Source of the DNA: Bradyrhizobium sp.
GTDB lineage: Bacteria; Pseudomonadota; Alphaproteobacteria; Rhizobiales; Xanthobacteraceae
Length of the DNA: 12,516 bases
Assembly (NCBI GenBank): GCA_025960445.1
Contig: JAICIT010000025.1
Span: 1-12,516, forward strand
Direction of reading: 5' to 3'
The notes beneath the pieces were generated by a model. The model was not told the origin of the DNA. It did not search any database and saw nothing but the letters and a program-made list of their open reading frames with translations. Position numbers and translations under genes: made by a program. Position 1 is the first letter of the stretch, and each line of letters begins with the position of its first letter. Below, piece by piece: positions 1 through 7,455 of this stretch.

Positions 1-2189
1 AAGATGACAGCGAGGACGCCGAAGAAGAAGTCGTCGAATCCGTCGGCGGTGATGACGTGCTGGAGGAAGTGCCGGAACGCGCATTCCGTCCGCGCCGCCA
101 ATACAAGATTCAGGAAGTCATCAAGCGCCGTCAGGTGATGTTGGTGCAGGTGGTCAAGGAGGAACGCGGCAATAAAGGCGCCGCGCTGACGACCTACCTG
201 TCGCTGGCCGGCCGCTATGCGGTCCTGATGCCCAACACCGCGCGCGGTGGCGGTATCAGCCGCAAGATCACTTCCGCCCAGGATCGTTCGCGGCTGAAGG
301 AAGTGGTGCAGGATCTCGACGTGCCCGAGGGCATGGGAATCATCTTGCGAACTGCGGGCGCTTCCCGCACCAAACCGGAGATCAAGCGCGACTTCGAATA
401 TCTGATCCGGATGTGGGAAACAGTCCGCGACATGACGCTCAAGTCGCAGGCACCGACACTTGTTTACGAGGAAGGGTCGCTTATCAAGCGATCGCTGCGC
501 GACCTCTACAACAAGGAAATCGATGAGATTCTGGTCGCCGGAGAGGCCGGGTATCAGGAAGCCCGCGATTTCATGAAAATGCTGATGCCCTCGAACGTAC
601 GGGCGGTGAAGCAGTATCGGGACGGGCAGCCGCTGTTCTCCAGGATGGGCGTCGAGAGCCAGCTCGATGCGATGTTTTCACCGACGGTGCAGTTACGATC
701 CGGCGGGTACATCGTCATCAATCAAACCGAGGCGCTGGTCTCCATTGACGTCAACTCTGGTCGATCGACGCGCGAGCATCACATCGAGGACACCGCGCTT
801 AAGACCAATCTCGAGGCCGCCGAGGAAGTCGCAAGGCAGCTTCGCCTTCGCGATCTCGCCGGCCTGATCGTGATCGACTTCATCGACATGGACGAGAAGC
901 GCAACAATCGGGCGGTCGAACGCAAGCTGAGCGATTGCCTGCGGCAGGACCGCGCGCGTATCCAGGTCGGACGCATTTCGCATTTCGGCCTGCTCGAAAT
1001 GTCGCGCCAGCGAATTCGGGCCAGCGTTCTGGAGAGTTCGACCGAGCCCTGCCCGCAGTGCGGCGGCAGCGGCCACGTCCGATCGGTATCTTCGGTGGCG
1101 CTGCAGTTGCTGCGCGGGCTCGAGGAACTGTTGATGAAAGGCGCGACCCACAATCTCGTGGTGCGCACCCGGACCGACGTTGCGCTTTATGTTCTCAACC
1201 ATAAGCGCGCCCACCTGCGCGATCTCGAAAACAGCTTCAAGGTGACGTTGGCCGTGATCGCAGACCCGACCGTGAGCGGGCAGCAGTCGTTCATTATCGA
1301 CCGTGGCGAACAGGTGCACACGCTTGAAGCAGCAAAAGCGCTGCTGGCTGCCCAGTTGGCTGCTTTGCCTTCGCAGGTCGAGGAAGCGGACGAAGAAGAG
1401 CCGTTCGACATCGAAGTCGAATCCGAAGTCGAGACCGAGGAGACCGAAGGCCTAGCCGACGAAACCGCGACAGGCGAAGAAGGCGGCGAAGGCGATGGTG
1501 GACCGAGGCGCAAGCGGCGCCGGCGCCGCCGCGGCCGCTCCGGTGAGCCACGCGAAGGCGGACCGCCGCGCGATGAAGCTGAGCCCGTACGCGTCGCCTT
1601 TGAAAGCGCTGCCATTCCCGGCGTTATCGCCGAAGAAGGCGAGTCGGAAGATGATGATTCGGACGAGCAGCCGGGCACGATCCGCGCCGACCAGCCACCA
1701 GGCGGCGAGCGACGCCCCCGTCGACGCGGACGTCGCGGCGGACGCCGGCGGCGCGGCGGGCTGGAGGATGGGCTTTCCGGATCGATCGCTGACGACCTCG
1801 GGCCGGCATCGGCTCCCGAAGTGTCGAGCGCGGTCGCCGATTTCGACGAGAATCCGTCTCGGCGCTCCATACCGATCTCCGACCCGGAATCGGCCGCACC
1901 AGTCCCCGAGCAACAGCCGGTCGATAGCGATCACCAGCAACCGGAGCGCACCGGCGAACCCGAGACCGCTCACGAGGCCGAAAGAGCTCGGCGGCGTTCC
2001 ACCGTACGAGAGAAGGTGAGCTTCCTCGGCGACCAATCTGCTGCGACAGCTCCGGCACCATCCACCAGCCAGCCATCGGAGCCATCGCCGGCCCCTGCCC
2101 CGGCCGAGCCATCACCTTCAGAAACGGCCAGCGAGGCTCAGCCCCGCCGCGCCGGATGGTGGTCGCGGCGCTTCGGCAGCGGTGAATAA
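1..2189 (+). CDS. rne: Ribonuclease E, 5'-truncated by the window edge
   Basis: This is the essential endonuclease of bulk mRNA decay and rRNA processing, and the scaffold of the RNA degradosome. The reading frame is open from base 3, so the N-terminus and first part of the S1 domain lie outside the window. What remains starts in an acidic Asp/Glu-rich insert, then finishes the S1 domain (motif EERGNKGAALTTYLSLAG). The DNase I-like catalytic core follows with IDVNSG (Asp codon 747-749) and IVIDFIDM (Asp codon 876-878), matching the two metal-binding aspartates of E. coli RNase E. The Zn-link CPQCGGSG follows, its first Cys at 1050. The tail is non-catalytic and low in complexity: an acidic block (about 1377-1496), two arginine tracts (1506-1538 and 1710-1757), a Pro/Ser-rich stretch and a closing RRAGWWSRRFG. 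Such tails bind RNA and partner proteins. It converges on dctA. Identification is firm; tail partners are unknown. Confidence 0.97.
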   Translation, partial: DDSEDAEEEVVESVGGDDVLEEVPERAFRPRRQYKIQEVIKRRQVMLVQVVKEERGNKGAALTTYLSLAGRYAVLMPNTARGGGISRKITSAQDRSRLKEVVQDLDVPEGMGIILRTAGASRTKPEIKRDFEYLIRMWETVRDMTLKSQAPTLVYEEGSLIKRSLRDLYNKEIDEILVAGEAGYQEARDFMKMLMPSNVRAVKQYRDGQPLFSRMGVESQLDAMFSPTVQLRSGGYIVINQTEALVSIDVNSGRSTREHHIEDTALKTNLEAAEEVARQLRLRDLAGLIVIDFIDMDEKRNNRAVERKLSDCLRQDRARIQVGRISHFGLLEMSRQRIRASVLESSTEPCPQCGGSGHVRSVSSVALQLLRGLEELLMKGATHNLVVRTRTDVALYVLNHKRAHLRDLENSFKVTLAVIADPTVSGQQSFIIDRGEQVHTLEAAKALLAAQLAALPSQVEEADEEEPFDIEVESEVETEETEGLADETATGEEGGEGDGGPRRKRRRRRRGRSGEPREGGPPRDEAEPVRVAFESAAIPGVIAEEGESEDDDSDEQPGTIRADQPPGGERRPRRRGRRGGRRRRGGLEDGLSGSIADDLGPASAPEVSSAVADFDENPSRRSIPISDPESAAPVPEQQPVDSDHQQPERTGEPETAHEAERARRRSTVREKVSFLGDQSAATAPAPSTSQPSEPSPAPAPAEPSPSETASEAQPRRAGWWSRRFGSGE

Positions 2190-2210
2190 CACCCATTGAG
2201 AAAAGAAAGA

Positions 2211-2237
2211 CCGCCCGGCATATCCGGGCGGTTTTTT
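2211..2237. terminator. Shared bidirectional terminator between rne and dctA
   Basis: A perfect 8-bp GC-rich stem (2211-2218 with 2224-2231) encloses a 5-base loop and is followed by six T (2232-2237), giving an intrinsic terminator for rne. On the other strand the stem is followed by a T/C-rich run (complement of the A-rich 2201-2210), so it can also stop minus-strand transcription leaving dctA, whose stop codon lies two bases away. Confidence 0.9.
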
Positions 2238-2238
2238 G

Positions 2239-3558
2239 TCAGCCGGTGGTGATCGCCGTCTCGACATCGGACGGATCGATCTGGGTGTTGAGCTTTTCTT
2301 GCAGCTTGGCGTAGTCGAGTTCGCCCTCCCACCAGGACACAAACACGGTGGCGATGCCGTTGCCGGTTATGTTGGTGAGCGCGCGAACCTCGCTCATGAA
2401 CTTGTCCACCGAGAACACGATCGCCATGCCCGGCACCAGGACCGGATTAACGACGGTCAGGGTTGCCGCCAGCGTGATGAAGCCCGCGCCGGTCACCCCG
2501 CTTGCACCTTTCGAGGTCAGCATCGCGACAACCAGGATGGTCAGTTGCTGGCTAAACGTAAGATCGACGCCGAGCGCCTGGGCGATGAACAACGTCGCAA
2601 GCGTCATGTAGATGTTGGTGCCGTCGAGATTGAATGAGTAGCCGGTGGGTACAACCAGTCCCACCACCGGCTTGGAACAGCCGAGCCGTTCGAGCTTTTC
2701 CATCAACTGCGGCAGCGCGCTCTCCGAAGAACTGGTGCCGAGCACGATCAGCAGTTCGTCTTTGATATACGCGATGAACTTGAAGATGCTGAAGCCGACG
2801 AACCGCGCGATCAGCCCGAGCACCACGACCACAAACAGCGCCGCGGTCAGATAGAACACCGCGATCAGGCCGACCAGATTCCCCAGAGCGGCCGGGCCAT
2901 ATCTGCCGATGGTATAGGCCATCGCGCCGAAAGCACCGAGCGGCGCCGCCTTCATGACGATTGCGATCACGCCGAATACGCCATGGGCGGTATCATCTAT
3001 AATGTCACGCAGACGGTGACCACGTTCGCCGAGCGCCATCAACGCAAACCCGAACAGAATCGCAAATAGCAGCACCTGAAGGATGTCGCCCCGAGCCAGC
3101 GCGCCAACCACGCTGTCGGGAATAATATTGAGCACGAAATCAACCGATTTCTGCGCTTCCGCCTGTTTGACGTAGGTTGCCACCGCAGCCGCATCGGGCT
3201 TCGCGCCGAGGCCTTGACCGACATGGACCAGGTTGCCCACGATCAATCCGAGGATCAGTGCAAAGGACGAGACGATCTCGAAGTAAATCAGCGCCTTCAC
3301 GCCGACGCGTCCGACTTTGCGAGCGTCCTGGATGTGCGCGATGCCGGAAACGACTGTACAAAAGATAATCGGGGCGATCACCATTTTGATCAGCTTGATG
3401 AAGCCGTCGCCGAGCGCCTTGATCCAGTCGTTGGTGGCCAGATTGGGCCACAGCCAACCGATCACGACGCCCAAGATGATCGCGATCAGCACCTGAACAT
3501 AGAGGATTTTATACCAGGGTTTCGACGCGCGAGCCCGCGCCGGTGTTTCCGCCGCCAT
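2239..3558 (-). CDS. dctA: C4-dicarboxylate:cation symporter DctA (DAACS family)
   Basis: Inner-membrane carrier that imports succinate, fumarate and malate with cations. The 439-residue product has the family's normal length. Diagnostic segments are present: [10 protein letters not shown] (residues 274 on, the serine-rich re-entrant loop), [14 protein letters not shown] (NLDGTN at 310-315) and [13 protein letters not shown] (from 348). The last two match E. coli DctA more closely than glutamate carriers. Many hydrophobic spans run through the protein. The frame is open 24 codons further upstream, but I chose ATG 3558 because AGGGAG precedes it by about 7 bases and the protein then starts [17 protein letters not shown], a normal short cytosolic lead. 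The aminotransferase gene lies 179 bases upstream on the same strand, far enough for dctA to have its own promoter. No dctBD-type regulator or clear sigma-54 site is visible. Substrate is inferred from family. Confidence 0.93.
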   Translation of the reverse strand: MAAETPARARASKPWYKILYVQVLIAIILGVVIGWLWPNLATNDWIKALGDGFIKLIKMVIAPIIFCTVVSGIAHIQDARKVGRVGVKALIYFEIVSSFALILGLIVGNLVHVGQGLGAKPDAAAVATYVKQAEAQKSVDFVLNIIPDSVVGALARGDILQVLLFAILFGFALMALGERGHRLRDIIDDTAHGVFGVIAIVMKAAPLGAFGAMAYTIGRYGPAALGNLVGLIAVFYLTAALFVVVVLGLIARFVGFSIFKFIAYIKDELLIVLGTSSSESALPQLMEKLERLGCSKPVVGLVVPTGYSFNLDGTNIYMTLATLFIAQALGVDLTFSQQLTILVVAMLTSKGASGVTGAGFITLAATLTVVNPVLVPGMAIVFSVDKFMSEVRALTNITGNGIATVFVSWWEGELDYAKLQEKLNTQIDPSDVETAITTG

Positions 3559-3582
3559 CACGTAACTCCCTAATGAGAACCC

Positions 3583-3692
3583 GCGGATGTCGTCCGTCTC
3601 TTGGCGCAGGACGGTCGTCGTAATCCGCAAGCAAAGATCGATTGGCTCCCTGGAGTCAATGAGCAGCTTGATGCCTCCGCAATTTTATGCGG
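3583..3692 (-). promoter_or_regulatory. Structured leader upstream of dctA
   Basis: The 179 bases between the aminotransferase stop and dctA contain two inverted repeats. One is nested: an outer GCGGAT/ATCCGC (3583-3588 with 3623-3628) and an inner CCGTC/GACGG (3594-3598 with 3610-3614). The other is CCGCA/TGCGG around a 6-base AT loop (3677-3681 with 3688-3692). Neither has a T-run, so they do not look like terminators. They may be operator sites or leader RNA hairpins. No convincing -24/-12 sigma-54 promoter was found. Confidence 0.3.
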
Positions 3693-3737
3693 GGCGACCG
3701 AGCGTTTGCCTGATCGCCGGCAACCCACCCGCGCAAC

Positions 3738-4925
3738 CTATCCGAGCCATCGTGCGATGCGTAAGACGGCCTCCTGCATCTCCTCGAGCGAACGCGCGTA
3801 GGAGAAGCGGATGAATTGATGACCGTGAACCGGATCAAAGTCGATGCCCGGGGTTGCCGCGACGTGCGCCTGTTCCAGCATTTGCTTGGCAAATTCGAAA
3901 CTGTTGGAGGTGAACCCCGAAACGTCGGCATAGAGGTAAAACGCGCCATCCGCCGGCAGGAACTTGTCCAGCCCGGCCCGCGGCAGGCCGTCGATCAGGA
4001 CGCGGCGGTTTTCCTGATAGCCATGCTTGACCGCTTCCATTTCGGGCCGGCCCTCGAACGCAGCCTCGGCGCCAATCTGCGACACCGTCGGCACCGAAAT
4101 GGCGAGGTTCTGCTGCAGCCGCTCGATCGGCCGGACCAACGGCTGCGGCACAACCATCCATCCAACTCGCCAGCCGGTCATGCAAAAATATTTTGAGAAC
4201 GAGTTAATCACCATCGCATTGGGAGAAAGCTCAACCGCAGTCACCGCAGGAAACGCATAATCAAGCCCGTGGTAGATTTCGTCGGAAATGAACCGAATGC
4301 CCGCGCCCTCCGCGACGGCAATCAAGCTGGTGAGCGCCTCCCTCGACATCATCGTGCCTGTCGGATTGGCCGGGCTTCCGACCAGTACTCCTTTGAGCGC
4401 TTTCTTGCGATGAGCCGCGAGCAACGTCTCACCCGTCAGCGCATGACGATTTTCACTCGAAGTTTCGATCAGGACCGGCTCGCAGCCGAGCGCGGTGAGA
4501 ATGTGCCGATACGGCGGATAACCGGGCACAGTGACCGCCACCCGATCGCCCGGTTCGAACATCGCCAGAAAAGCCAGAATGAACGCGCCGGATGATCCCG
4601 TGGTGATGACGATTTGCTCGGCGTTTACGCTGCAGCCGTAGCTGTCGCGATAATGCCTGGCGATGCGCTCACGAAGGGAGGAAATGCCCAGCGCCGAAGT
4701 GTAGTCGATCCGACCGTGGGACAAGGCGTGCTGCGCCGCCGCGATCGCGGCCTTCGGCGCCGGCGCGGAGGGTTGCCCCACTTCCATGTGGATGACGTGA
4801 CCGCCCGCGGCCTCGATGCGCGCGGCCGCTGCCATTACGTCCATCACCATGAACGGCGGAACGTTGCTTCGGCCCGACGCCATCAGAAGACTTTTGGCGC
4901 GCTCTGTAAGGGTCGCATCCAACAT
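3738..4925 (-). CDS. Class I/II pyridoxal-phosphate aminotransferase
   Basis: A fold-type I PLP enzyme of 395 residues, the usual length for aspartate/aromatic-type aminotransferases, expected to be cytosolic. The catalytic residues are all visible: NPTG with Asn187, SDEIYHGL with Asp215 and Tyr218, the Schiff-base lysine Lys245 in SFSKYFCMTGWRVGW, and the C-terminal carboxylate-binding Arg373 in FIRFSYA. The N-terminus PPFMVMDVMAAAARIEAAGG is typical of the alphaproteobacterial subgroup usually annotated only as 'pyridoxal phosphate-dependent aminotransferase'. Substrate cannot be read from sequence. Start ATG 4925 has only a weak ribosome site; ATG at residue 15 is an alternative. It diverges from the M48 protease gene across 100 bases and precedes dctA on the same strand. 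No terminator is visible after its stop, so read-through into dctA is possible. Confidence 0.92.
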   Translation of the reverse strand: MLDATLTERAKSLLMASGRSNVPPFMVMDVMAAAARIEAAGGHVIHMEVGQPSAPAPKAAIAAAQHALSHGRIDYTSALGISSLRERIARHYRDSYGCSVNAEQIVITTGSSGAFILAFLAMFEPGDRVAVTVPGYPPYRHILTALGCEPVLIETSSENRHALTGETLLAAHRKKALKGVLVGSPANPTGTMMSREALTSLIAVAEGAGIRFISDEIYHGLDYAFPAVTAVELSPNAMVINSFSKYFCMTGWRVGWMVVPQPLVRPIERLQQNLAISVPTVSQIGAEAAFEGRPEMEAVKHGYQENRRVLIDGLPRAGLDKFLPADGAFYLYADVSGFTSNSFEFAKQMLEQAHVAATPGIDFDPVHGHQFIRFSYARSLEEMQEAVLRIARWLG

Positions 4926-5025
4926 CGGTATCTGCTATTCGCTCGCTGCCCCAGACAAGCCGCATTCGCTGGTTTGGTAGGGCATAGCTCGGATCCGATC
5001 TGCCGCCAATCGCCAAGGGCCCCTA
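4926..5025. promoter_or_regulatory. Divergent promoter region between aminotransferase and M48 protease genes
   Basis: One hundred bases separate the two divergent starts and must hold both promoters. On the minus strand a weak sigma-70-like pair, TTGGCG then CTATGC with a 16-base spacer, can be traced, but it is not strong. The palindrome CGGATCCG sits at the centre. The only firm element is AAGGG at 5015-5019, placed six bases before the TTG start of the M48 gene. Confidence 0.4.
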
Positions 5026-6429
5026 TTGTTCTACCCTACGCTCCGAAAAAAAGCCGCGAAACTGACCGCTCTCGCAACGGCGGCATCGCTTGTCATGGCG
5101 CCGATCTGCCCGGCGCTGGCACAGGAGAAGGGTCCGGCGGTAATCCGGGACACCGAGGCCGAGCAACTGCTGCGCGAATATACCCGGCCGATCCTGGCGG
5201 CCGCCGGTCTAGCGAAGCAGAACATTCAGATCGTCATTATCAAGGACAGCACGTTTAACGCCTTTGTCGCCGATGGTCGCCGGATTTTCGTGAATTACGG
5301 CGCGATCATGCAGTCCGAAACTCCGAACCAGATTATCGGAGTGCTGGCGCATGAGACCGGGCACTTGGCGGGCGGTCATCTCGCCAAGATGCGCGAGCAA
5401 ATGTCGCGCGCGCAGACGCAGATGATCATCGCGATGTTACTGGGGGCCGGCGCCATGGTGGCGGGCGCCAGAAGTGGCAATAGCAATAACGGACTGGCTG
5501 GTGCCGGAGCGGCGGCGGTCGCAGGCCCTCAGGAGATGATCCGCCGTACTCTGATCTCCTATGTGCGGCAGCAGGAAGAAAACGCCGACCGTGCAGGCGT
5601 CAAGTTTTTGACCGCGTCCGGCCAATCACCCAAGGGCATGTACGAGACGTTCAAACGCTTTACCAACGACAGCCTGTTCGCCGCGCATGGCGCAGACCCC
5701 TATCTGCAGTCACATCCGATGCCAGCCGAGCGCGTTGCCGCCCTTGAGGAGTTGGCGCGCTCAAGTCCGTATTGGGACAAGAAGGACGACCCAGCGCTGC
5801 AACTTCGCCACGACATGGTGCGGGCCAAGATCTCCGCCTTTATGGAGCGCCCGGACACCGTCTATCGGCGATACCCCATGTCGAATGAAACCCTGCCGGC
5901 GCGCTATGCGCATGCCATCGCGACCTATCTTCACGGCGATCTACGCTCCGCGCTCGCCCAGATCGATGGGCTGATCCAGCTCCAGCCCAACAACCCCTAT
6001 TTTTATGAATTGCGCGGCCAGGCACTGTTGGAAGGCGGCAAGCCGGCGGAGGCGATTGTCCCGTTGCGCAAGGCGGTTCAGCTCTCAAACCGCTCCCCGC
6101 TCATCGAGATGTTACTTGGGCAGGCGCTCGTGGGAACCGATAATAAGGCCTACACCGAGGAAGCGATTTCGATTCTGCGTGCCGCGGTAGCGCGCGAGAG
6201 CGAGGCGCCGCTTGGCTATACACAACTCGCGATGGCTTATGGCCGCAAGGGAGACTATGCAGAAGCCGATCTCGCCTCCGCGCAAGCCGCCTACCTGCGA
6301 GGGGACAACAAAACCGCGCGCGAACTCGCCTCGCGCGCAAAAACCCGTTTTGCCATCGGCACGCCCGGATGGGTCAAGGCCGACGATATTGTTGCCGCCA
6401 AGCCCATGCCTGGTCAGAAAGTCAATTAG
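5026..6429 (+). CDS. Periplasmic M48 family Zn-metalloprotease with C-terminal TPR domain (BepA-like)
   Basis: Predicted periplasmic zinc protease/chaperone of the type that removes or helps assemble misfolded outer-membrane proteins (BepA/YfgC group). Residues 1-32 form a Sec signal peptide (KK n-region, hydrophobic core, PALA before Gln33). The zinc site is HETGH at 109-113, with the third ligand Glu184 in EENADRAG. The conserved SHPMPAER (His230) follows, as in BepA. Residues about 290-440 carry TPR-like helical repeats. At 467 residues it has BepA-like size. The start must be TTG 5026: the frame has a TAG at 4978-4980, no ATG or GTG lies between, and AAGGG stands 6 bases before the TTG. 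Starting at the next Met (24) would destroy the signal peptide. The DsbA-like gene follows after 60 bases, with no terminator between, so the two are probably one envelope-maintenance transcript. Exact substrates are unknown. Confidence 0.92.
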   Translation: MFYPTLRKKAAKLTALATAASLVMAPICPALAQEKGPAVIRDTEAEQLLREYTRPILAAAGLAKQNIQIVIIKDSTFNAFVADGRRIFVNYGAIMQSETPNQIIGVLAHETGHLAGGHLAKMREQMSRAQTQMIIAMLLGAGAMVAGARSGNSNNGLAGAGAAAVAGPQEMIRRTLISYVRQQEENADRAGVKFLTASGQSPKGMYETFKRFTNDSLFAAHGADPYLQSHPMPAERVAALEELARSSPYWDKKDDPALQLRHDMVRAKISAFMERPDTVYRRYPMSNETLPARYAHAIATYLHGDLRSALAQIDGLIQLQPNNPYFYELRGQALLEGGKPAEAIVPLRKAVQLSNRSPLIEMLLGQALVGTDNKAYTEEAISILRAAVARESEAPLGYTQLAMAYGRKGDYAEADLASAQAAYLRGDNKTARELASRAKTRFAIGTPGWVKADDIVAAKPMPGQKVN

Positions 6430-6489
6430 AAATCAATTGAGCCGACATCGCTCTAAAGTAGCCGGCTTGCAGCCATGAGGATTTTATCG

Positions 6490-7257
6490 ATGCGTTCATT
6501 ACGTCTGCTCGTTCCAGCGATGCTGTCGCTCGCCTTATGCGGCATGGCTCCGACCGTTTCAGCTCAGAGCATCTCCGACAGTCAGCGCGGCGAGATCGAG
6601 TCCATTGTCAGGAAATACCTGATCGCTCATCCCGAAGTGCTAGAAGAGGCGATGGGCGAACTCAGCAAACGCCAGGCTGCCGCCGAAGCCGAAAAACATG
6701 CGGCAAGCGTCGACAGCAACGCCGCGACAATTTTCAACTCTCCGCGCGGCGTGGTGCTCGGTAACAAGGATGGCGACGTCAACTTCGTGGAATTTTTCGA
6801 TTACAACTGCGGCTACTGCAAGCGCGCAATGGCCGACATGCTGGATTTGATGAAGAGCGATCCCAAGCTCAAAGTCGTGCTGAAGGAATTCCCGGTGCTG
6901 AGCCAGGGTTCGGTTGAAGCCGCCCAGGTGGCGGTTGCTGTCCGCATGCAGGATTCGAGCGGCAAGAAATATCTCGAGTTCCATCAGAAGCTGCTCGGCG
7001 GCCGTGGCCCCGCTGATAAAGCGCACGCGATGGCGGCAGCCAAGGAATCCGGGCTTGATATGGGCCGGATCGAGAAGGATCTGGCCAGTCCGGAAGTGCG
7101 CGCAACGATCGAAGAAAATTTCAAACTCGCCGAAGCGATGGGGATGAACGGCACACCGAGTTACGTGATCGGCAAGCAGGTGGTGATCGGCGCTGTCGGC
7201 CTCGAGAACCTCAAGGAAAAGATCGGCATGGCCCGCTGCGGCAAGGCAACTTGCTGA
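6490..7257 (+). CDS. DsbA/ScsC-like periplasmic thiol-disulfide oxidoreductase
   Basis: Thioredoxin-fold protein expected to make or shuffle disulfides in the periplasm. In the 255-residue form, residues 1-25 are a signal peptide ending VSAQS. An N-terminal helical segment follows (RGEIESIVRKYLIAHPEVLEEAM), of the kind that oligomerises ScsC-type proteins. The active site FFDYNCGYCKR has Cys107 and Cys110. The cis-proline loop is NGTPSYVIG (Thr222-Pro223). The last residues contain a second cysteine pair, CGKATC (250 and 255). I prefer ATG 6490 because GAGGA (6477-6481) sits 8 bases upstream and the signal peptide is then well formed; ATG 6475 in the same frame is the alternative and adds five residues. 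It follows the M48 protease gene by 60 bases and ends at a strong terminator. Whether it acts as oxidase or isomerase cannot be decided from sequence. Confidence 0.9.
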   Translation: MRSLRLLVPAMLSLALCGMAPTVSAQSISDSQRGEIESIVRKYLIAHPEVLEEAMGELSKRQAAAEAEKHAASVDSNAATIFNSPRGVVLGNKDGDVNFVEFFDYNCGYCKRAMADMLDLMKSDPKLKVVLKEFPVLSQGSVEAAQVAVAVRMQDSSGKKYLEFHQKLLGGRGPADKAHAMAAAKESGLDMGRIEKDLASPEVRATIEENFKLAEAMGMNGTPSYVIGKQVVIGAVGLENLKEKIGMARCGKATC

Positions 7258-7293
7258 GCGCTACACGCTGAAATCATAAATCGGAATTTTGAG

Positions 7294-7317
7294 AGGTCGG
7301 CTGTCAGCCGGCCTTTT
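7294..7317 (+). terminator. Intrinsic terminator after the DsbA-like gene
   Basis: A 7-bp stem (7295-7301 with 7307-7313, one G-T pair) encloses loop TGTCA and is followed by four T, with A7294-T7314 extending the stem. It lies 36 bases after the stop and closes the M48-DsbA transcript. Confidence 0.8.
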
Positions 7318-7392
7318 CGTTTGCGCGGTTTCCGTGGCGAGTCTGTTCATCCAGTATTCAAAAAACAAAGCGATTGGAACCGCGGTTCGCGG

Positions 7393-7417
7393 GGAACTGG
7401 AGGCATCGCCTTTCGTT
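7393..7417 (+). promoter_or_regulatory. EcfG-type general stress promoter of the DUF1236 gene
   Basis: GGAAC at 7393-7397, a 16-base spacer, then CGTT at 7414-7417 matches exactly the known alphaproteobacterial EcfG consensus GGAAC-N16/17-CGTT. The -10 element ends 38 bases before the ATG at 7456, leaving a short leader of about 30 bases that contains the GAGGAG ribosome site. Orientation and position are right for transcription of this gene. The motif is seen directly; its use by EcfG is inferred. Confidence 0.7.
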
Positions 7418-7455
7418 GTTCGCGCGGGCAATGCTAACACGTGAGGAGACATTCA

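Noticed and set aside
1187..1870. 227-codon open frame antisense to the rne tail, and overlapping frames there
   Set aside because: The repetitive Arg/Ser/Pro composition mirrors the GC-rich low-complexity rne tail; there is no ribosome site, no recognisable domain, and the sense frame is clearly RNase E.
4614..5258. 214-codon plus-strand open frame across the divergent promoter
   Set aside because: It overlaps the aminotransferase antisense and the M48 gene out of frame, and has no domain or start signal.
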